Of a stretch of 64,000 nt of DNA, positions 35,721 through 45,124 are shown in pieces. The DNA lies in contig CAVZCC010000001.1 of NCBI GenBank assembly GCA_963773765.1, positions 620,001 through 684,000 on the forward strand, written 5' to 3'. Origin of the DNA: CAVZCC01 sp963773765. Its GTDB lineage: Bacteria; Actinomycetota; Acidimicrobiia; Acidimicrobiales; Microtrichaceae. Position 1 is the stretch's first letter, and each line of letters begins with the position of its first letter. The notes under the pieces were generated by a model, which saw only the letters and a list, made by a program, of their open reading frames with translations, searched no databases and was not told the origin of the DNA. The position numbers and the translations under genes were made by a program.

Positions 35721-36005
35721 TCACTTGCCGGACTTGGCCCGTGCCTTCAGCTTGGCGCCCGCGGACACCTTGGCCGCGTTGGCCGCCGGGACCTGGAGGG
35801 TCTCACCCGTCTGCGGGTTGCGACCCGTGCGGGCGGCCCGGTGCGTCTGCTCGAACTTGAGGAAGCCCGGAATGGTCAGGGCCTCCTTGCCCTTCGCGAC
35901 GACATCACCTGCGATCTCCTCGAAGTTGTCGAGGACGCTCTGCACGTCCTTCTTGGAGATGTCCGTTCGCTGGGCGATGGTCTCCACCAGTTCGGTCTTG
36001 TTCAT
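35721..36005 (-). CDS. hup: DNA-binding protein HU
   Basis: This encodes 94 residues, the full HU length: MNKTELVETIAQRTDISKKD is the N-terminal helical dimer region, GFLKFEQTHRAARTGRNPQTG the DNA-binding beta-arm start, and the tail is Lys/Ala-rich. HU bends and compacts DNA. The ATG has the best Shine-Dalgarno in the window, AGGAGG, with a leader upstream. Unlike mycobacterial HU there is no long Lys/Ala/Pro tail. Confidence 0.97.
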   Translation of the reverse strand: MNKTELVETIAQRTDISKKDVQSVLDNFEEIAGDVVAKGKEALTIPGFLKFEQTHRAARTGRNPQTGETLQVPAANAAKVSAGAKLKARAKSGK

Positions 36006-36114
36006 GATTCCTCCTGGTCGACCCCCCGTGGAACGGTCGACTCGACGTCAAATTCCACTGATGTAACTATCACGCCCCGGGGGGAGAAGAAAGCTTATCC
36101 CTTGATATTTCAGG

Positions 36115-36137
36115 GATTCGCGCGCTCCGCGCGAATC
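36115..36137 (-). terminator. Hairpin after trpA
   Basis: A perfect 10-bp stem GATTCGCGCG/CGCGCGAATC with a 3-nt loop lies 13 nt past the trpA stop, in an AT-richer patch that also serves as the hup promoter region. Confidence 0.65.
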
Positions 36138-36149
36138 GTCCCGACCGCC

Positions 36150-36920
36150 TCAACCGGCGTCGAGAGCGTCCCGGAAGGTGCCCACGAGGTCCGCCACGGC
36201 CTCCGCCGAGCCCTCCTCCAGGACCTTGCGGACCACCGCGGAACCGACCACCACGCCGTCCGCCACCTCGCACACCTCGACGGCCTGTGCCGGCGTGGAG
36301 ATGCCCACGCCGACCAGCACCGGCAGGTCGGTCACCGCCTTCAGGCGGGACGCGATCACCGCTGCGGACCCGGCCAGTTCGGCCCGCTCCCCCGTCACGC
36401 CCATGAGCCCGACGGCGTAGACGAACCCGCGGGACCGGGCCACGATGCGCTCCAGTCGCTCGTCCGACGCCGTCGGGGCGGCCAGCATCACGGTCTCCAC
36501 GCCGGCGGCGTCCGCCGCGGCGCACCACTCCGCCGACTCCTCCAGCGGGACGTCGGGCAGGATGGCGGCGGAGACCCCGCTCGAGACCATCGTGCGGGCG
36601 AAGCGCTCGTAGCCGAACCGGTAGACCAGGTTCACGTAGGTCATCACCGCCAGGGGCACGCCCACGTCGGCCCGCGACAGCGCGTCCAGGATCCCCGGCG
36701 GCGTGGCACCGGCGGCCAGCGCCCGGTCCGAGGCCTCCTGGATGACCGGGCCGTCCATGACCGGGTCCGAGAACGGGATGCCGACCTCGATGCCGTCGGC
36801 GCCGGCCGCGGCCGCGGCGCCCAACAGGGTGGTCCAGTCCCCCAGCCCGCCCGTCAGGTACGGCACCAGGCACTTGCCGCCGGCGGACCGGCGGGCCTCC
36901 AGTGCGGCCTGCAGGCTCAT
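36150..36920 (-). CDS. trpA: Tryptophan synthase alpha chain
   Basis: This encodes 256 residues, a TIM barrel that cleaves indole-glycerol phosphate to indole. The catalytic Glu lies in GADGIEVGIPFSDPVMDGPV and the catalytic Asp in SAAILPDVPLEES; the phosphate loop is VGVGISTPAQA. It begins 10 nt after the corrected trpB stop, and indole passes through a tunnel to TrpB. It is the last gene of the trpC-F-B-A cluster. Confidence 0.97.
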   Translation of the reverse strand: MSLQAALEARRSAGGKCLVPYLTGGLGDWTTLLGAAAAAGADGIEVGIPFSDPVMDGPVIQEASDRALAAGATPPGILDALSRADVGVPLAVMTYVNLVYRFGYERFARTMVSSGVSAAILPDVPLEESAEWCAAADAAGVETVMLAAPTASDERLERIVARSRGFVYAVGLMGVTGERAELAGSAAVIASRLKAVTDLPVLVGVGISTPAQAVEVCEVADGVVVGSAVVRKVLEEGSAEAVADLVGTFRDALDAG

Positions 36921-36930
36921 GACCGGGCCG

Positions 36931-38125
36931 TCACGAGAGCTCGTCCCGGAGGACGTCCATCATCTGGGCCACGTCCTTGTCGCCCCGGCCGGACATGTTC
37001 ACCAGCACCGTGCGACCCGCCAGGGCACTGCGTTCCCGGGACACCCATGCCAGGGCGTGCGCCGGCTCCAGGGCCGGGATGATGCCCTCCAGGCGGGAGC
37101 ACAGCACGAAGGCGTCGATGACCTCCTGGTCCGACACCTGCTCGTAGCGGGCCCGGCCGCAGTCGGCCAGGTGCGAGTGCTCCGGCCCGACGCCCGGGTA
37201 GTCGAGCCCGGCCGAGATCGACTGCGCCTCCAGGACCTGGCCGAACTCGTCCTGCAGCAGGTAGCGTCTTCATGCCGTGCACGATGCCGGGCACGCCGTG
37301 GCCCACCGCGGCGCCGCCGGCCGGCTCCACGCCCACCAGCTCCACCCCGGGCTCCTCGGCGAAGCCGGAGAAGATCCCCGCCGCGTTGGAGCCGCCCCCC
37401 ACGCACGCCACCACCACGTCGGGCAGGCCGCCGTCGAGCAGGTCACGGCTCTGGGCGTGGGCCTCCGTGCCGATGACCCGGTGGAACTCCCGCACCATCC
37501 ACGGGTACGGGTGCGGCCCCATGACCGAGCCGAGGCAGTAGTGGCTGTGCTCCACCGTGGCCACCCAGTCCCGCATGGCCTCGTTGACGGCGTCCTTGAG
37601 CGTCCGGCTGCCGGACAGGGCCGGGGTGACCTCGGCGCCCAGCAGCCGCATGCGGAACACGTTGAGCTCCTGGCGGGCCATGTCCACCTCGCCCATGTAC
37701 ACCAGGCACTCCATGCCCATGAGCGCAGCCGCGGTGGCCGTGGCCACGCCGTGCTGGCCGGCCCCGGTCTCCGCCACCAGCCGCGACTTGCCCATGCGGC
37801 GGGCCAGGAGCGCCTGGCCCAGCACGTTGTTGATCTTGTGGGACCCGGTGTGGTTCAGGTCCTCCCGCTTGAACAGGATCCGCACCCCCAGCTCCCCGGA
37901 CAGGCGGTGACACTCCGTGAGGGGGCTGGGGCGGCCGGCGTAGTCGGCCAGCAGCCCGTCCAGCTCCGCCCGGAACGCCGGATCGGCCCACGCCTCCCGG
38001 AACGCCCGGTCCAGCTCCTGCAGCGCCGGCATCAGCGACTCCGGCACGAACTGCCCGCCGAAGCCGCCGAAGCGACCGGTCCCGTCGGGCTCACCCATCA
38101 CCGGAGGCCCCGGAAGGTGCGGCAT
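36931..38125 (-). CDS. trpB: Tryptophan synthase beta chain, one frame break
   Basis: This PLP enzyme condenses indole with serine. The N-terminal GQFVPESLMPAL, PLP lysine in NHTGSHKINNVLGQALLA and phosphate-binding VACVGGGSNAAGIFSGF are clear. One extra base near 37269 breaks the frame at the conserved HGMKT; continuing in the shifted frame restores the C-terminal part, including PALEPAHALAWV, and ends at 36931 (about 398 residues). The ATG at 38125 has no obvious SD; an alternative GTG at 38147 lies 6 nt after TACCTT but is out of frame as written. Confidence 0.94.
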
Positions 38126-38207
38126 CGGTCACGGGGAGGTCGGTCACGAGCGCAAGGTACCCCCGGTACGGATCAGGTCCCCAACGCGTTCGCGCCGGGG
38201 AGCGCCC

Positions 38208-38873
38208 TCAGAGGCCGGCCTCGGCCCAGTCGAACGGGCCGTGGCCCTCCGGGTGGTACGGCCGGGGCGCGGCGGCCCGGGCGGCCCGGATGAAGGCCTG
38301 CACCTTGCGGGCGTCCTTGCGCAGCGGGTCTCCCGACACCTCCACGCCCGTGGAGGTGTCCACCCCCCACGGCTGCACCTCGGCCACGGCGTCGGCCACG
38401 TTCTCCGGGGTCAGTCCGCCGGCCAGGATGAGGCGGCGGCCGATCGGGAGCCCCTCGGCCAGCGACCAGTCGAACACCTTGCCCGCACCGGGCGTGGGCG
38501 AGTCCAACAGGATCGCGTCGGCGCCGTAGGCGTCCACGTGGGCCAGGGCCGGGTCGCCCGCGGCCAGCGCCACGATGAGGGCCTGGCAGTAGGGGCGGAT
38601 CTCCGCCGCGTCCTGGGGCGACTCGTGGCCGTGGAGCTGGGCGGCCCGCAGCCCGGCGTCCAGGACGGTGTCGATGACCAGCTTGGGCGACTGGTCCCGG
38701 AACACGCCGACCGTGACGATCTCCGGCGGCAGGCGCTTGACGATGTCACGCACGGTTCCCACGCTCACCTGGCGGGAGCTGGGGGCGAACACGAAGCCCA
38801 CGGCGTCGGCACCGAGTGCGGCCGCCATGAGGGCGTCCTCCTCGTTGGTGATGCCGCAGATCTTGACGAACAC
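38208..38873 (-). CDS. trpF: Phosphoribosylanthranilate isomerase
   Basis: This encodes 221 residues, a TIM barrel for step three of Trp synthesis. The catalytic Cys is in VKICGITNEEDA and the catalytic Asp region is ADAILLDSPTPGAGKVFDWS, with LAGGLTPENVADAV near the C-terminus. TAGCCT lies 6 nt before the GTG, so trpF-trpB-trpA may have its own leaderless promoter inside the cluster. An 82-bp gap separates it from trpB. Confidence 0.96.
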   Translation of the reverse strand: MFVKICGITNEEDALMAAALGADAVGFVFAPSSRQVSVGTVRDIVKRLPPEIVTVGVFRDQSPKLVIDTVLDAGLRAAQLHGHESPQDAAEIRPYCQALIVALAAGDPALAHVDAYGADAILLDSPTPGAGKVFDWSLAEGLPIGRRLILAGGLTPENVADAVAEVQPWGVDTSTGVEVSGDPLRKDARKVQAFIRAARAAAPRPYHPEGHGPFDWAEAGL

Positions 38874-38879
38874 GGCGCA

Positions 38880-38885
38880 AGGCTA
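38880..38885 (-). promoter_or_regulatory. -10-like hexamer TAGCCT, leaderless start
   Basis: It overlaps the trpC stop and lies 6 nt before the trpF GTG. Confidence 0.45.
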
Positions 38886-39683
38886 CCGGTGGGCCTCCGG
38901 CGGGCGGGGGACGCGCAGCGCGGCCAGGGACGCGGCGGGGTCCCCGGAGGTCACCAGGTGCTCCCCCACCAGCACGGCGTGGTAGCCCGCCGCGGCCAGC
39001 GCCACCGCGTCGTCCGGGCCCCGCACCCCGGACTCCGCCACCCGCACGGTGCCCCCGGGCATGACCCCGGCCAGGCGCACCGCCCGGGCCTGGTCGACCT
39101 GGAAGGTGACCAGGTCCCGCTGGTTCACGCCGATCAGGTCGCCGGCGGTGTTGGTGAGGGCACGTTCGAGCTCCTCCTCGTCGTGCATCTCCACCAGCAC
39201 GTCCAGGCCGATGTCTGCCGCCAGGGCCGAGAAGTCGGCCAGCTCGGCGTCGTCCAGCGCGGCGGCGATGAGCAGCACGCAGTCCGCCCCCATCAGGCGG
39301 GCGTCGCACACGTCGTTGGCCGACACCGTGAAGTCCTTGCGCAGCACCGGCAGGACGACCGCGGCGCGGGCCGCGGCCAGGTCCGCGGCCGAGCCGCCGA
39401 AGTGGTCCTCGTCGGTCAGCACCGACAGGCAGGACGCACCACCGTCGCGGTAGGCCCGGGCCAGCCCGGCCGGGTCCAGGTCGGGGTGCAGGTCGCCCTT
39501 GGACGGCGAGCGGCGCTTGATCTCGGCGATGACGGCCAGCCGGTCGCCCCCGGCCAGGGCGTCACGGAACCCGCGGGTGGGCGGCAGCGCCCGGGCCGCC
39601 TCGGCCAGGCGACCGGTGGGGCGGGTGTCGGCCGCGGCGACGGCGCGGTGTGCGGCCAGGATGGCGTCGAGGTAGGTGGCCAT
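38883..39683 (-). CDS. trpC: Indole-3-glycerol-phosphate synthase
   Basis: This encodes 266 residues. The signature VIAEIKRRSPSKGD carries the catalytic Glu and Lys; VLRKDFTVSANDV, GVNQRDLVTFQVD and VRVAESGVRGPDD follow in the usual order. It forms the indole ring from carboxyphenylaminodeoxyribulose phosphate. TAGGGT lies 9 nt before the ATG. trpC opens the trp cluster; trpD and trpG are not in the window and trpE is 4 kb away. I saw no Trp-rich leader peptide upstream. Confidence 0.96.
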   Translation of the reverse strand: MATYLDAILAAHRAVAAADTRPTGRLAEAARALPPTRGFRDALAGGDRLAVIAEIKRRSPSKGDLHPDLDPAGLARAYRDGGASCLSVLTDEDHFGGSAADLAAARAAVVLPVLRKDFTVSANDVCDARLMGADCVLLIAAALDDAELADFSALAADIGLDVLVEMHDEEELERALTNTAGDLIGVNQRDLVTFQVDQARAVRLAGVMPGGTVRVAESGVRGPDDAVALAAAGYHAVLVGEHLVTSGDPAASLAALRVPRPPEAHR

Positions 39684-39695
39684 GGCGCCGGGACC

Positions 39696-40259
39696 CTACC
39701 GGTCCCCCGGCCCGCGGTCGTGTTCGTTGATCTGGCTCTTGAACACCGCCACCATCGGCGCCCCGACGAACAGCACCCCGGCCAGCAACAGGCAGGCCAG
39801 GGCGGCCGCGGCCAGGGGACGCAGGCCCACCACCAGGCTCACCGCCAGGAGCCCGAGGCCCAGAACCACCAGGAGCGGCGGCCCCATGGTGAGCAACCGC
39901 CCCAGCGCGGTGCGGGGGTCGTACTCGTCGGGCTCGTAGCGCCAGGAGTCGTCGTCGTCCTCGTCGTGTTCGTGGATGGGGGTGAAGTCGGTGGAGGGAC
40001 GGTGCACCACCGGCGCCGCGTCCGGTTCCTCCCGCCGCAGGACCCGCCGGTCGTAGTCGGCCCGGCGGGCCTCGTCGCCCAGCACGGCCCACGCCGCGTT
40101 GACCTCCCGCATGCGGGCCTCGGCGCCGTCCCGGCCCGCCGGCGTGCCGGCGGCGGCGTGACGGTCGGGGTGGTGCTCCCGGGCCAGGCGCAGGTAGGCG
40201 CGCCGGATGTCCTCCGGTGAGGCGTCGGGTGCGACGCCCAGGGCCTGGTAGTGGGTCAC
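39696..40259 (-). CDS. J-domain membrane protein, paralogue
   Basis: This encodes 187 residues. The J domain (THYQALGVAPDASPEDIRRA, HPD in REHHPDRHAA, then MREVNAAWAVLGDEARRADY) matches the 6009-6722 protein in layout and spacing. An acidic linker (HEHDEDDDDSWRYEPDEYD) leads to two hydrophobic segments (about 120-165). The GTG at 40259 is favoured by analogy to the paralogue (V-THYQ versus VRTHYQ) and by TAGCAT 7 nt upstream; ATG 40268 is possible. It lies 12 nt before trpC and could be co-transcribed. Confidence 0.8.
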   Translation of the reverse strand: MTHYQALGVAPDASPEDIRRAYLRLAREHHPDRHAAAGTPAGRDGAEARMREVNAAWAVLGDEARRADYDRRVLRREEPDAAPVVHRPSTDFTPIHEHDEDDDDSWRYEPDEYDPRTALGRLLTMGPPLLVVLGLGLLAVSLVVGLRPLAAAALACLLLAGVLFVGAPMVAVFKSQINEHDRGPGDR

Positions 40260-40338
40260 GGCCCACATGCTACGAACGGCGTCGCACTGCGGCCGCTTCG
40301 GGGCGGCATCACGGCGCCGCTTCCCGACGCGGTGCCGG

Positions 40339-40344
40339 TAGAAC
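40339..40344 (+). promoter_or_regulatory. Possible -10 TAGAAC, leaderless start
   Basis: It lies 6 nt before the ATG at 40351; it lacks the final T, so weaker than the others. Confidence 0.3.
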
Positions 40345-40350
40345 GGTGGG

Positions 40351-41044
40351 ATGTCCGACGGGGCTGCTGCCGGGACCACCATCGTGGTGGTGGAGGACGA
40401 CCCCTCCATCGCGGACCTGCTGGACCTGTACCTGCGCCGGGAGGGCCACCGCGTGTACCTCGCCGCCCGACGGCGAGACCGGCCTGGACCTGATCGCCAC
40501 CCACCACCCCGCGGTGGTGATCCTGGACGTCGGCCTGCCCGGCATCGACGGACTGGAGGTGTGCCGCCGCATCCGCGCCCGCGACGCCGCGGTGGCGGTG
40601 ATCTTCCTGACGGCACGGGACGACGAGGTCGACCGGGTGCTCGGGCTGGAGATGGGCGCGGACGACTACGTGACCAAGCCGTTCTCGCCCCGGGAGATGG
40701 TGGCCCGGGTCAAGGCCCGGCTCCGTCGCAACGACGCCGCCGCGGCACCGGCGGAGGCGACCGTGCTGGCGGTCGACGGGATGGAGGTGGACCTGGGCCG
40801 CCACGAGGTCCGGGTCGGCGGCACGCCGGTGCCCCTGGCCACCCAGGAGTTCGACCTGCTCGCCCACCTGTGCGCCAACCGCGGCCTGGCCCTGACCCGG
40901 CGCCAGATCCTGGACGGGGCCTGGGGCGAGGACTGGGTCGGCGACGAGCGCACCGTCGACGTCCACGTCCGCCAGCTCCGCCGCAAGCTCGGCGACGCCC
41001 TGACCCTCACCACGGTGTGGGGCGTCGGCTACCGGCTCGACTGA
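40351..41044 (+). CDS. OmpR-family response regulator, one frame break
   Basis: The receiver domain has VVVEDDPSIADLL (acidic pocket), phosphoacceptor Asp in PAVVILDVGLPGIDGLE, and Lys in YVTKPFSPREM; the C-terminal winged helix ends TVDVHVRQLRRKLGD. One extra base near 40467 breaks the frame between the first helix and second strand. The stop overlaps the kinase ATG (TGATG). It controls transcription when phosphorylated by its partner; the regulon is unknown. Confidence 0.92.
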
Positions 41045-42430
41045 TGAAGCGCCGCATCGCGCTCGCCGTGATCGGCTCGGTCGTGGTGGCACTCCTGCTG
41101 GCCGGGTTGGGCACGCTGGTGCTGACCCGGGCCGGTGCGCGGCGGGCCGCGTTGGACGAGCTGCAGGGCCAGGCCGAGGCCATCGCCGAGCTGGTGGCGG
41201 TCGTGGCCACCCCCCGGCGCCAGGCCGAGGGCAGAGGCACCCCGCATCCCCCAACAGGCCCTGCAGCGGATCTCCAGGTCGTTCAGCGTCCGCGACATCG
41301 GCCTGGTGCTGGTGACGGCCAACGGCCGGGAACTGGGCTCGTTCCCGGCCGAGCTGTCCCTGACCCAGCAGGAGGTGGACACCCTGCAGGCCGGGGGTGA
41401 GGTCAGCGGCGTCGACCGGGGTGGGGTGCTGTACGCCGCGGCGGGGCGGTCCTCCGGCCGCAACACCGTGATCGTCGCCCTCACCGGCGACGCCCGCTCC
41501 CTCCTGGGCGGTGCCGGCGGCTGGTTCCTGCTGGCCGCCGCGTTCGTGGTGCTGCTGGCCGTCGTGGTGGCCTGGCGCCTGGGCGGTGCGCTGGCCCGGC
41601 CCATGCGGGAGGCCACCGTGGTGACCGAACGGATCGCGGGCGGGGACCTGTCGGCCCGCCTGCCCGAGCCGCGGCCGACCGACCGGGACGAGCTCGCAGT
41701 GCTGTCCCGGTCGGTCAACACCATGGCGGACACCCTGGAGCGGTCCCGCGGCCTGGAACAGCAGTTCCTGCTGTCCATCTCCCATGACCTGCGCACGCCG
41801 CTGACCAACATCCGGGGCTACGCCGAGGCCATCGCCGACGGTGCGGTGGACGAGCCCGCATCCGCTGCCGCGGTGATCCTGTCGGAGTCCGCCCGCCTGG
41901 AGCGGCTGGTGCAGGACCTGTTGGACCTGGGCCGCCTGGAGTCGAACCAGTTCACCCTCCGCCCGGTCCCGGCCGACGTGACCGAGGTGGCGGCGGGTGC
42001 GGCCGAGGCGTTCCGGGCCGAGGTGGAGGGCGCCGGGCTGGACCTGGTGGTGCAACGGGGCGGGTCCGCGCCGGGCGACGCGGATGTGGACCGGGTGGCG
42101 CAGGTGGTCGGCAACCTGGTGGCCAACGCGGTGCGCTACGCCCGGACCCGGATCGTCATCGACGTCCGGCCCGAGATCGGTGACGACCGATCTGCGGTGC
42201 TGGTGCAGGTCACCGACGACGGCCCCGGCATCCCCGCCGCGGACCTGCCCCACGTGTTCGAGCGGCTCTACCGGGCGACGGACCAGCCGGTGCGGGCCGA
42301 GTCCGGCAGCGGCCTGGGCCTGGCCATCGTGCGGGACCTGGTGGGAGCCATGGGCGGCGAGGTCGGCGTGACGTCGCCCCCCACCGGCGGCACCACCGTC
42401 TGGTTCAGGTTGCCGGCCGGCCCGGCCTGA
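41044..42430 (+). CDS. Sensor histidine kinase, one frame break
   Basis: This encodes about 461 residues: membrane helix 1 (ALAVIGSVVVALLLAGLGTL), an outer sensor region of about 110 residues, helix 2 (GGWFLLAAAFVVLLAVVVAW), HAMP, the phospho-accepting His in LSISHDLRTPLTNIRGY, and the ATPase boxes VGNLVANAVRY, TDDGPGIPAADLPHVFERLY and GSGLGLAIVRDL. One extra base near 41250 breaks the frame inside the sensor region. It is co-translated with the regulator gene upstream. The signal is unknown. Confidence 0.93.
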
Positions 42431-42516
42431 CGGGACCGCAGGTTGCGCCGTTGTTCCGGCGGAGGGCGTCCGTGGACGGTGGAGACCGGCCCATCGACTC
42501 CGCCGGGCGGCACCCG

Positions 42517-42569
42517 CGAAGTCGTGACATCTCGTACGGCCCGGCAACTTCGGATGTCACGAGAACGAG
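42517..42569. repeat. Structured palindromic repeat, copy 2
   Basis: It has the same pattern as 28294-28344: TCGTGACATC and GATGTCACGA make a 10-bp stem around a 21-nt loop with TACGGC and GGCAAC at the same positions. The stem base that is G-T in copy 1 is A-T here. It lies in the 177-bp gap between the convergent kinase and ygfZ genes. Confidence 0.75.
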
Positions 42570-42607
42570 AGGACAATGCCTCCTGTCGTGCCAGCGCGAG
42601 GGGCGGG

Positions 42608-43515
42608 TCAGGCCGGGAGGAACGGCAGGTCCACGACCCGGGCCGGGGCCTCGCCGCCGTCCCAGGCCACGGTGACCTCGGCGGGCACATCCACCGTGCG
42701 GTGCACGTAGGCCAGCGCCACGGGGGCCCGCAGGTCGAGCGACTCCCCCACGCTGGTCAGCGTGCCCTTGTCCTGGCCGTCCACCTGCACGGTGGCGCCC
42801 TCGGGGGGCAGCACGTTGGCGCCGATGACCACGCCCCGCAGGTGCCGGGGGGTGTTGCCGCCCCGGCTGTCGATGCGGGCCACCAGCTCCTGGCCGGTGA
42901 AGCAGCCCTTGGTGAAGCTGACCGACCGGTCGATGAGCCACTGGCCGGCCTCGGCCGGGATCACCGAGTCGTCCAGCTCTGGCCCATGGCGGGCCAGCCC
43001 TGTTCGATGCGGACGTTGTGCACCGCGACCTCGCCCGCCCGGTGCACGCCGTCCGGCACCGTCACCTCGGGACCGAGCAGGTCCACGCCGGGCAGGCCCC
43101 GCCAGTCCACCTCCAGCACCAGCTCGGCCCCGGCGCCGGACACGTCCGGGCCAGGAACGCCCGGGCCGCGCAGCGCCACGCAGGCCCAGTCGAGCGGTTC
43201 GATGGTGGCGTCCACCCGCAGCTTGAACCGGTTGAGCCGCGCCACCACGCGCTCACCCCAGCCGCCGTCGACGTCGATGACCACGCGGTCCCCGGCGGTG
43301 CGGGTGACGCGGATCCAGGCGTCGACCTTGCCCTGCGGCTCCAGCAGCAGCGACCAGGCCGAGCTGCCGACCGCCAGCGCGGCGACGTCGGCCGACAGCT
43401 GGCCCTGCAGGAAGGACACCGCGTCCGCACCCTGCACCGACAGGACGTCCCGGGGGAACGGGAACGCAGCCACCTCGCGTCGGAGGGCCAGGTAGTCCGC
43501 GGTCACGTCCGTCAT
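42608..43515 (-). CDS. ygfZ: YgfZ/GcvT-like folate-binding protein, one frame break
   Basis: This tetrahydrofolate-dependent protein supports some Fe-S cluster enzymes. It has VLSVQGADAVSFLQGQLS near the N-terminus and the diagnostic SFTKGCFTGQELVAR (KGC[FY]xGQE with conserved Cys). The frame breaks near 42976, and here one base appears missing rather than extra, unlike most breaks in the window. Its ATG overlaps the trpE stop (ATGA). It is about 302 residues once joined. Confidence 0.9.
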
Positions 43516-45107
43516 GTGACCGGGTCTACCCGCCCGCCCCGCCGTTGTGCCGTCATGCGCTCCGCCGCGGGCACCGCCGACAGCAGGGCCTTGGCCTTGT
43601 TGCGGGTCTCCAGCTCCTCGTCCGCAGGCACGGAGTCGGCCACCACGCCGGCACCGGCCTGGACGGTGGCCCGCCGGGTGCCGTCGGGACCCGCGGGCTC
43701 CATGACCATGGTGCGGATGGCGATGGCGGTGTCGATGTTGCCGGAGAAGTCGATGTAGCCGACGATCCCGGCGTAGGGCCCCCGCTTGGTGGGCTCCATC
43801 TCGTCGATGATCTCCATGGCCCGCACCTTGGGTGCCCCGGACACGGTCCCCGCCGGCAGGGTGGCCCGCAGCACGTCGATCGGGGTGCGGCCCGCGGCCA
43901 GCCGGCCCGACACCTGCGACGTGAGGTGCATGACGTGGCTGTAGCGCTCCAGCGTCATGAGCTCGTCCACCTGGCAGGTCCCGAACTCCACCACCCGGCC
44001 CACGTCGTTGCGGGCCAGGTCCACCAGCATGATGTGCTCGGCCCGCTCCTTGGGGTGCTCCAGCAGTTCGGCGGCCAGCTGGCGGTCGTGCTCGTCCGTG
44101 CGGCCCCGGAACCGGGTGCCGGCGATGGGTCGGGAGATCACCCGGCCGTCCAGCAGCTGCACCATGGGCTCGGGCGAGCACCCGACCAGTGTCAGCTCGT
44201 CCTCCCGCACGAAGTACATGTACGGGCTGGGGTTCACCTGGCGCAGCGTGCGGTAGACGTCCAGCGGGTCCGCCGTGGTGCTGAACCCGAACCGCTGGGC
44301 CAGCACGACCTGGAAGATGTCGCCGGCCAGGATGTGCTCCTTGGCCGCGGTCACCGCGGCCTCGTACATGCCGGCGGCCATCGACGACTCCACCGCCACG
44401 GACTCGTCGGCCCGCTCCGGCGGGGTCACCAGCGGTTCGTCGAGCGGGGTGGCGCCGTCCGCGGCCATGCGCTCCAGCCGGGCCACGGCATCGTCGTAGG
44501 CGGCGTCGAGCTCGGCGTCGGTGGCGTCGGGCTCCACGAAGGCGTTGGCCACCAGCGTGACCTGCTGGGACCAGTGGTCGTAGGCGGCCAGCTCGCCGAT
44601 GACCGACAGCACGGCGTCGGGCCAGCCCTTGTCGTCCTCCGGCACGTCGGGCAGGCGCTCCACCTCCCGCACCACGTCGTAGCCCAGGTAGCCGACCACG
44701 CCGGAGTGCAGCGGCGGGAGGTCGGCCCCGAACTGCTCCGGTGTGGGCGAGCGGTAGTGGCCCAGCAGCGCCTCCAGCGCGGCGAGCACCCCCCGGTCGG
44801 TGGGGATGCCATCGGGGACCTCGCCGGTGAGGGTGACCCGGGTGCCGCGGGCCACCAGCCGCGCCCGCGGGTCCCGGCCGATGAACGACCACCGGCTCCA
44901 CCTTCCGCCGTGGTCCACCGACTCCAGCAGGAACCCGGTCCTGCCCGTGCCGTCGGCGTCCGTCCGGCCGCTCGCGTCGTCCGGGCCGCAGAGCCGGGCG
45001 AAGGCGGCCAGGGGCGTGGTCAGGTCGGCCAGCAGCGTCTCGCACACCGGAACCACCCGGTGGGAGCGAGCGAGGGTGCGGAAGTGCTCTCGGGAGGGGA
45101 CGACCAT
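43512..45107 (-). CDS. trpE: Anthranilate synthase component I
   Basis: This encodes 531 residues. It converts chorismate plus ammonia (from TrpG) to anthranilate. Signatures are ILAGDIFQVVLAQRF, GCSPEPMVQLLDGRVISRPI, IAGTRFRGRT, LVDLARNDVGRV, TLPAGTVSGAPKVRAMEIID and the C-terminal GYIDFSGNIDTAIAIRT. The Trp feedback region (about 40-60) includes LLESVDHGGRWSRWSFIG. The start is ATG 45107, 17 nt after the hisI stop. No trpG is nearby, so the glutaminase comes from elsewhere. Confidence 0.95.
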   Translation of the reverse strand: MVVPSREHFRTLARSHRVVPVCETLLADLTTPLAAFARLCGPDDASGRTDADGTGRTGFLLESVDHGGRWSRWSFIGRDPRARLVARGTRVTLTGEVPDGIPTDRGVLAALEALLGHYRSPTPEQFGADLPPLHSGVVGYLGYDVVREVERLPDVPEDDKGWPDAVLSVIGELAAYDHWSQQVTLVANAFVEPDATDAELDAAYDDAVARLERMAADGATPLDEPLVTPPERADESVAVESSMAAGMYEAAVTAAKEHILAGDIFQVVLAQRFGFSTTADPLDVYRTLRQVNPSPYMYFVREDELTLVGCSPEPMVQLLDGRVISRPIAGTRFRGRTDEHDRQLAAELLEHPKERAEHIMLVDLARNDVGRVVEFGTCQVDELMTLERYSHVMHLTSQVSGRLAAGRTPIDVLRATLPAGTVSGAPKVRAMEIIDEMEPTKRGPYAGIVGYIDFSGNIDTAIAIRTMVMEPAGPDGTRRATVQAGAGVVADSVPADEELETRNKAKALLSAVPAAERMTAQRRGGRVDPVT

Positions 45108-45124
45108 GGGGCGCGGGCCGGCGC

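Noticed and set aside
36061..36137. Hairpins between hup and trpA as a riboswitch
   Set aside because: A simple perfect stem after trpA fits a terminator; no known riboswitch core is visible.
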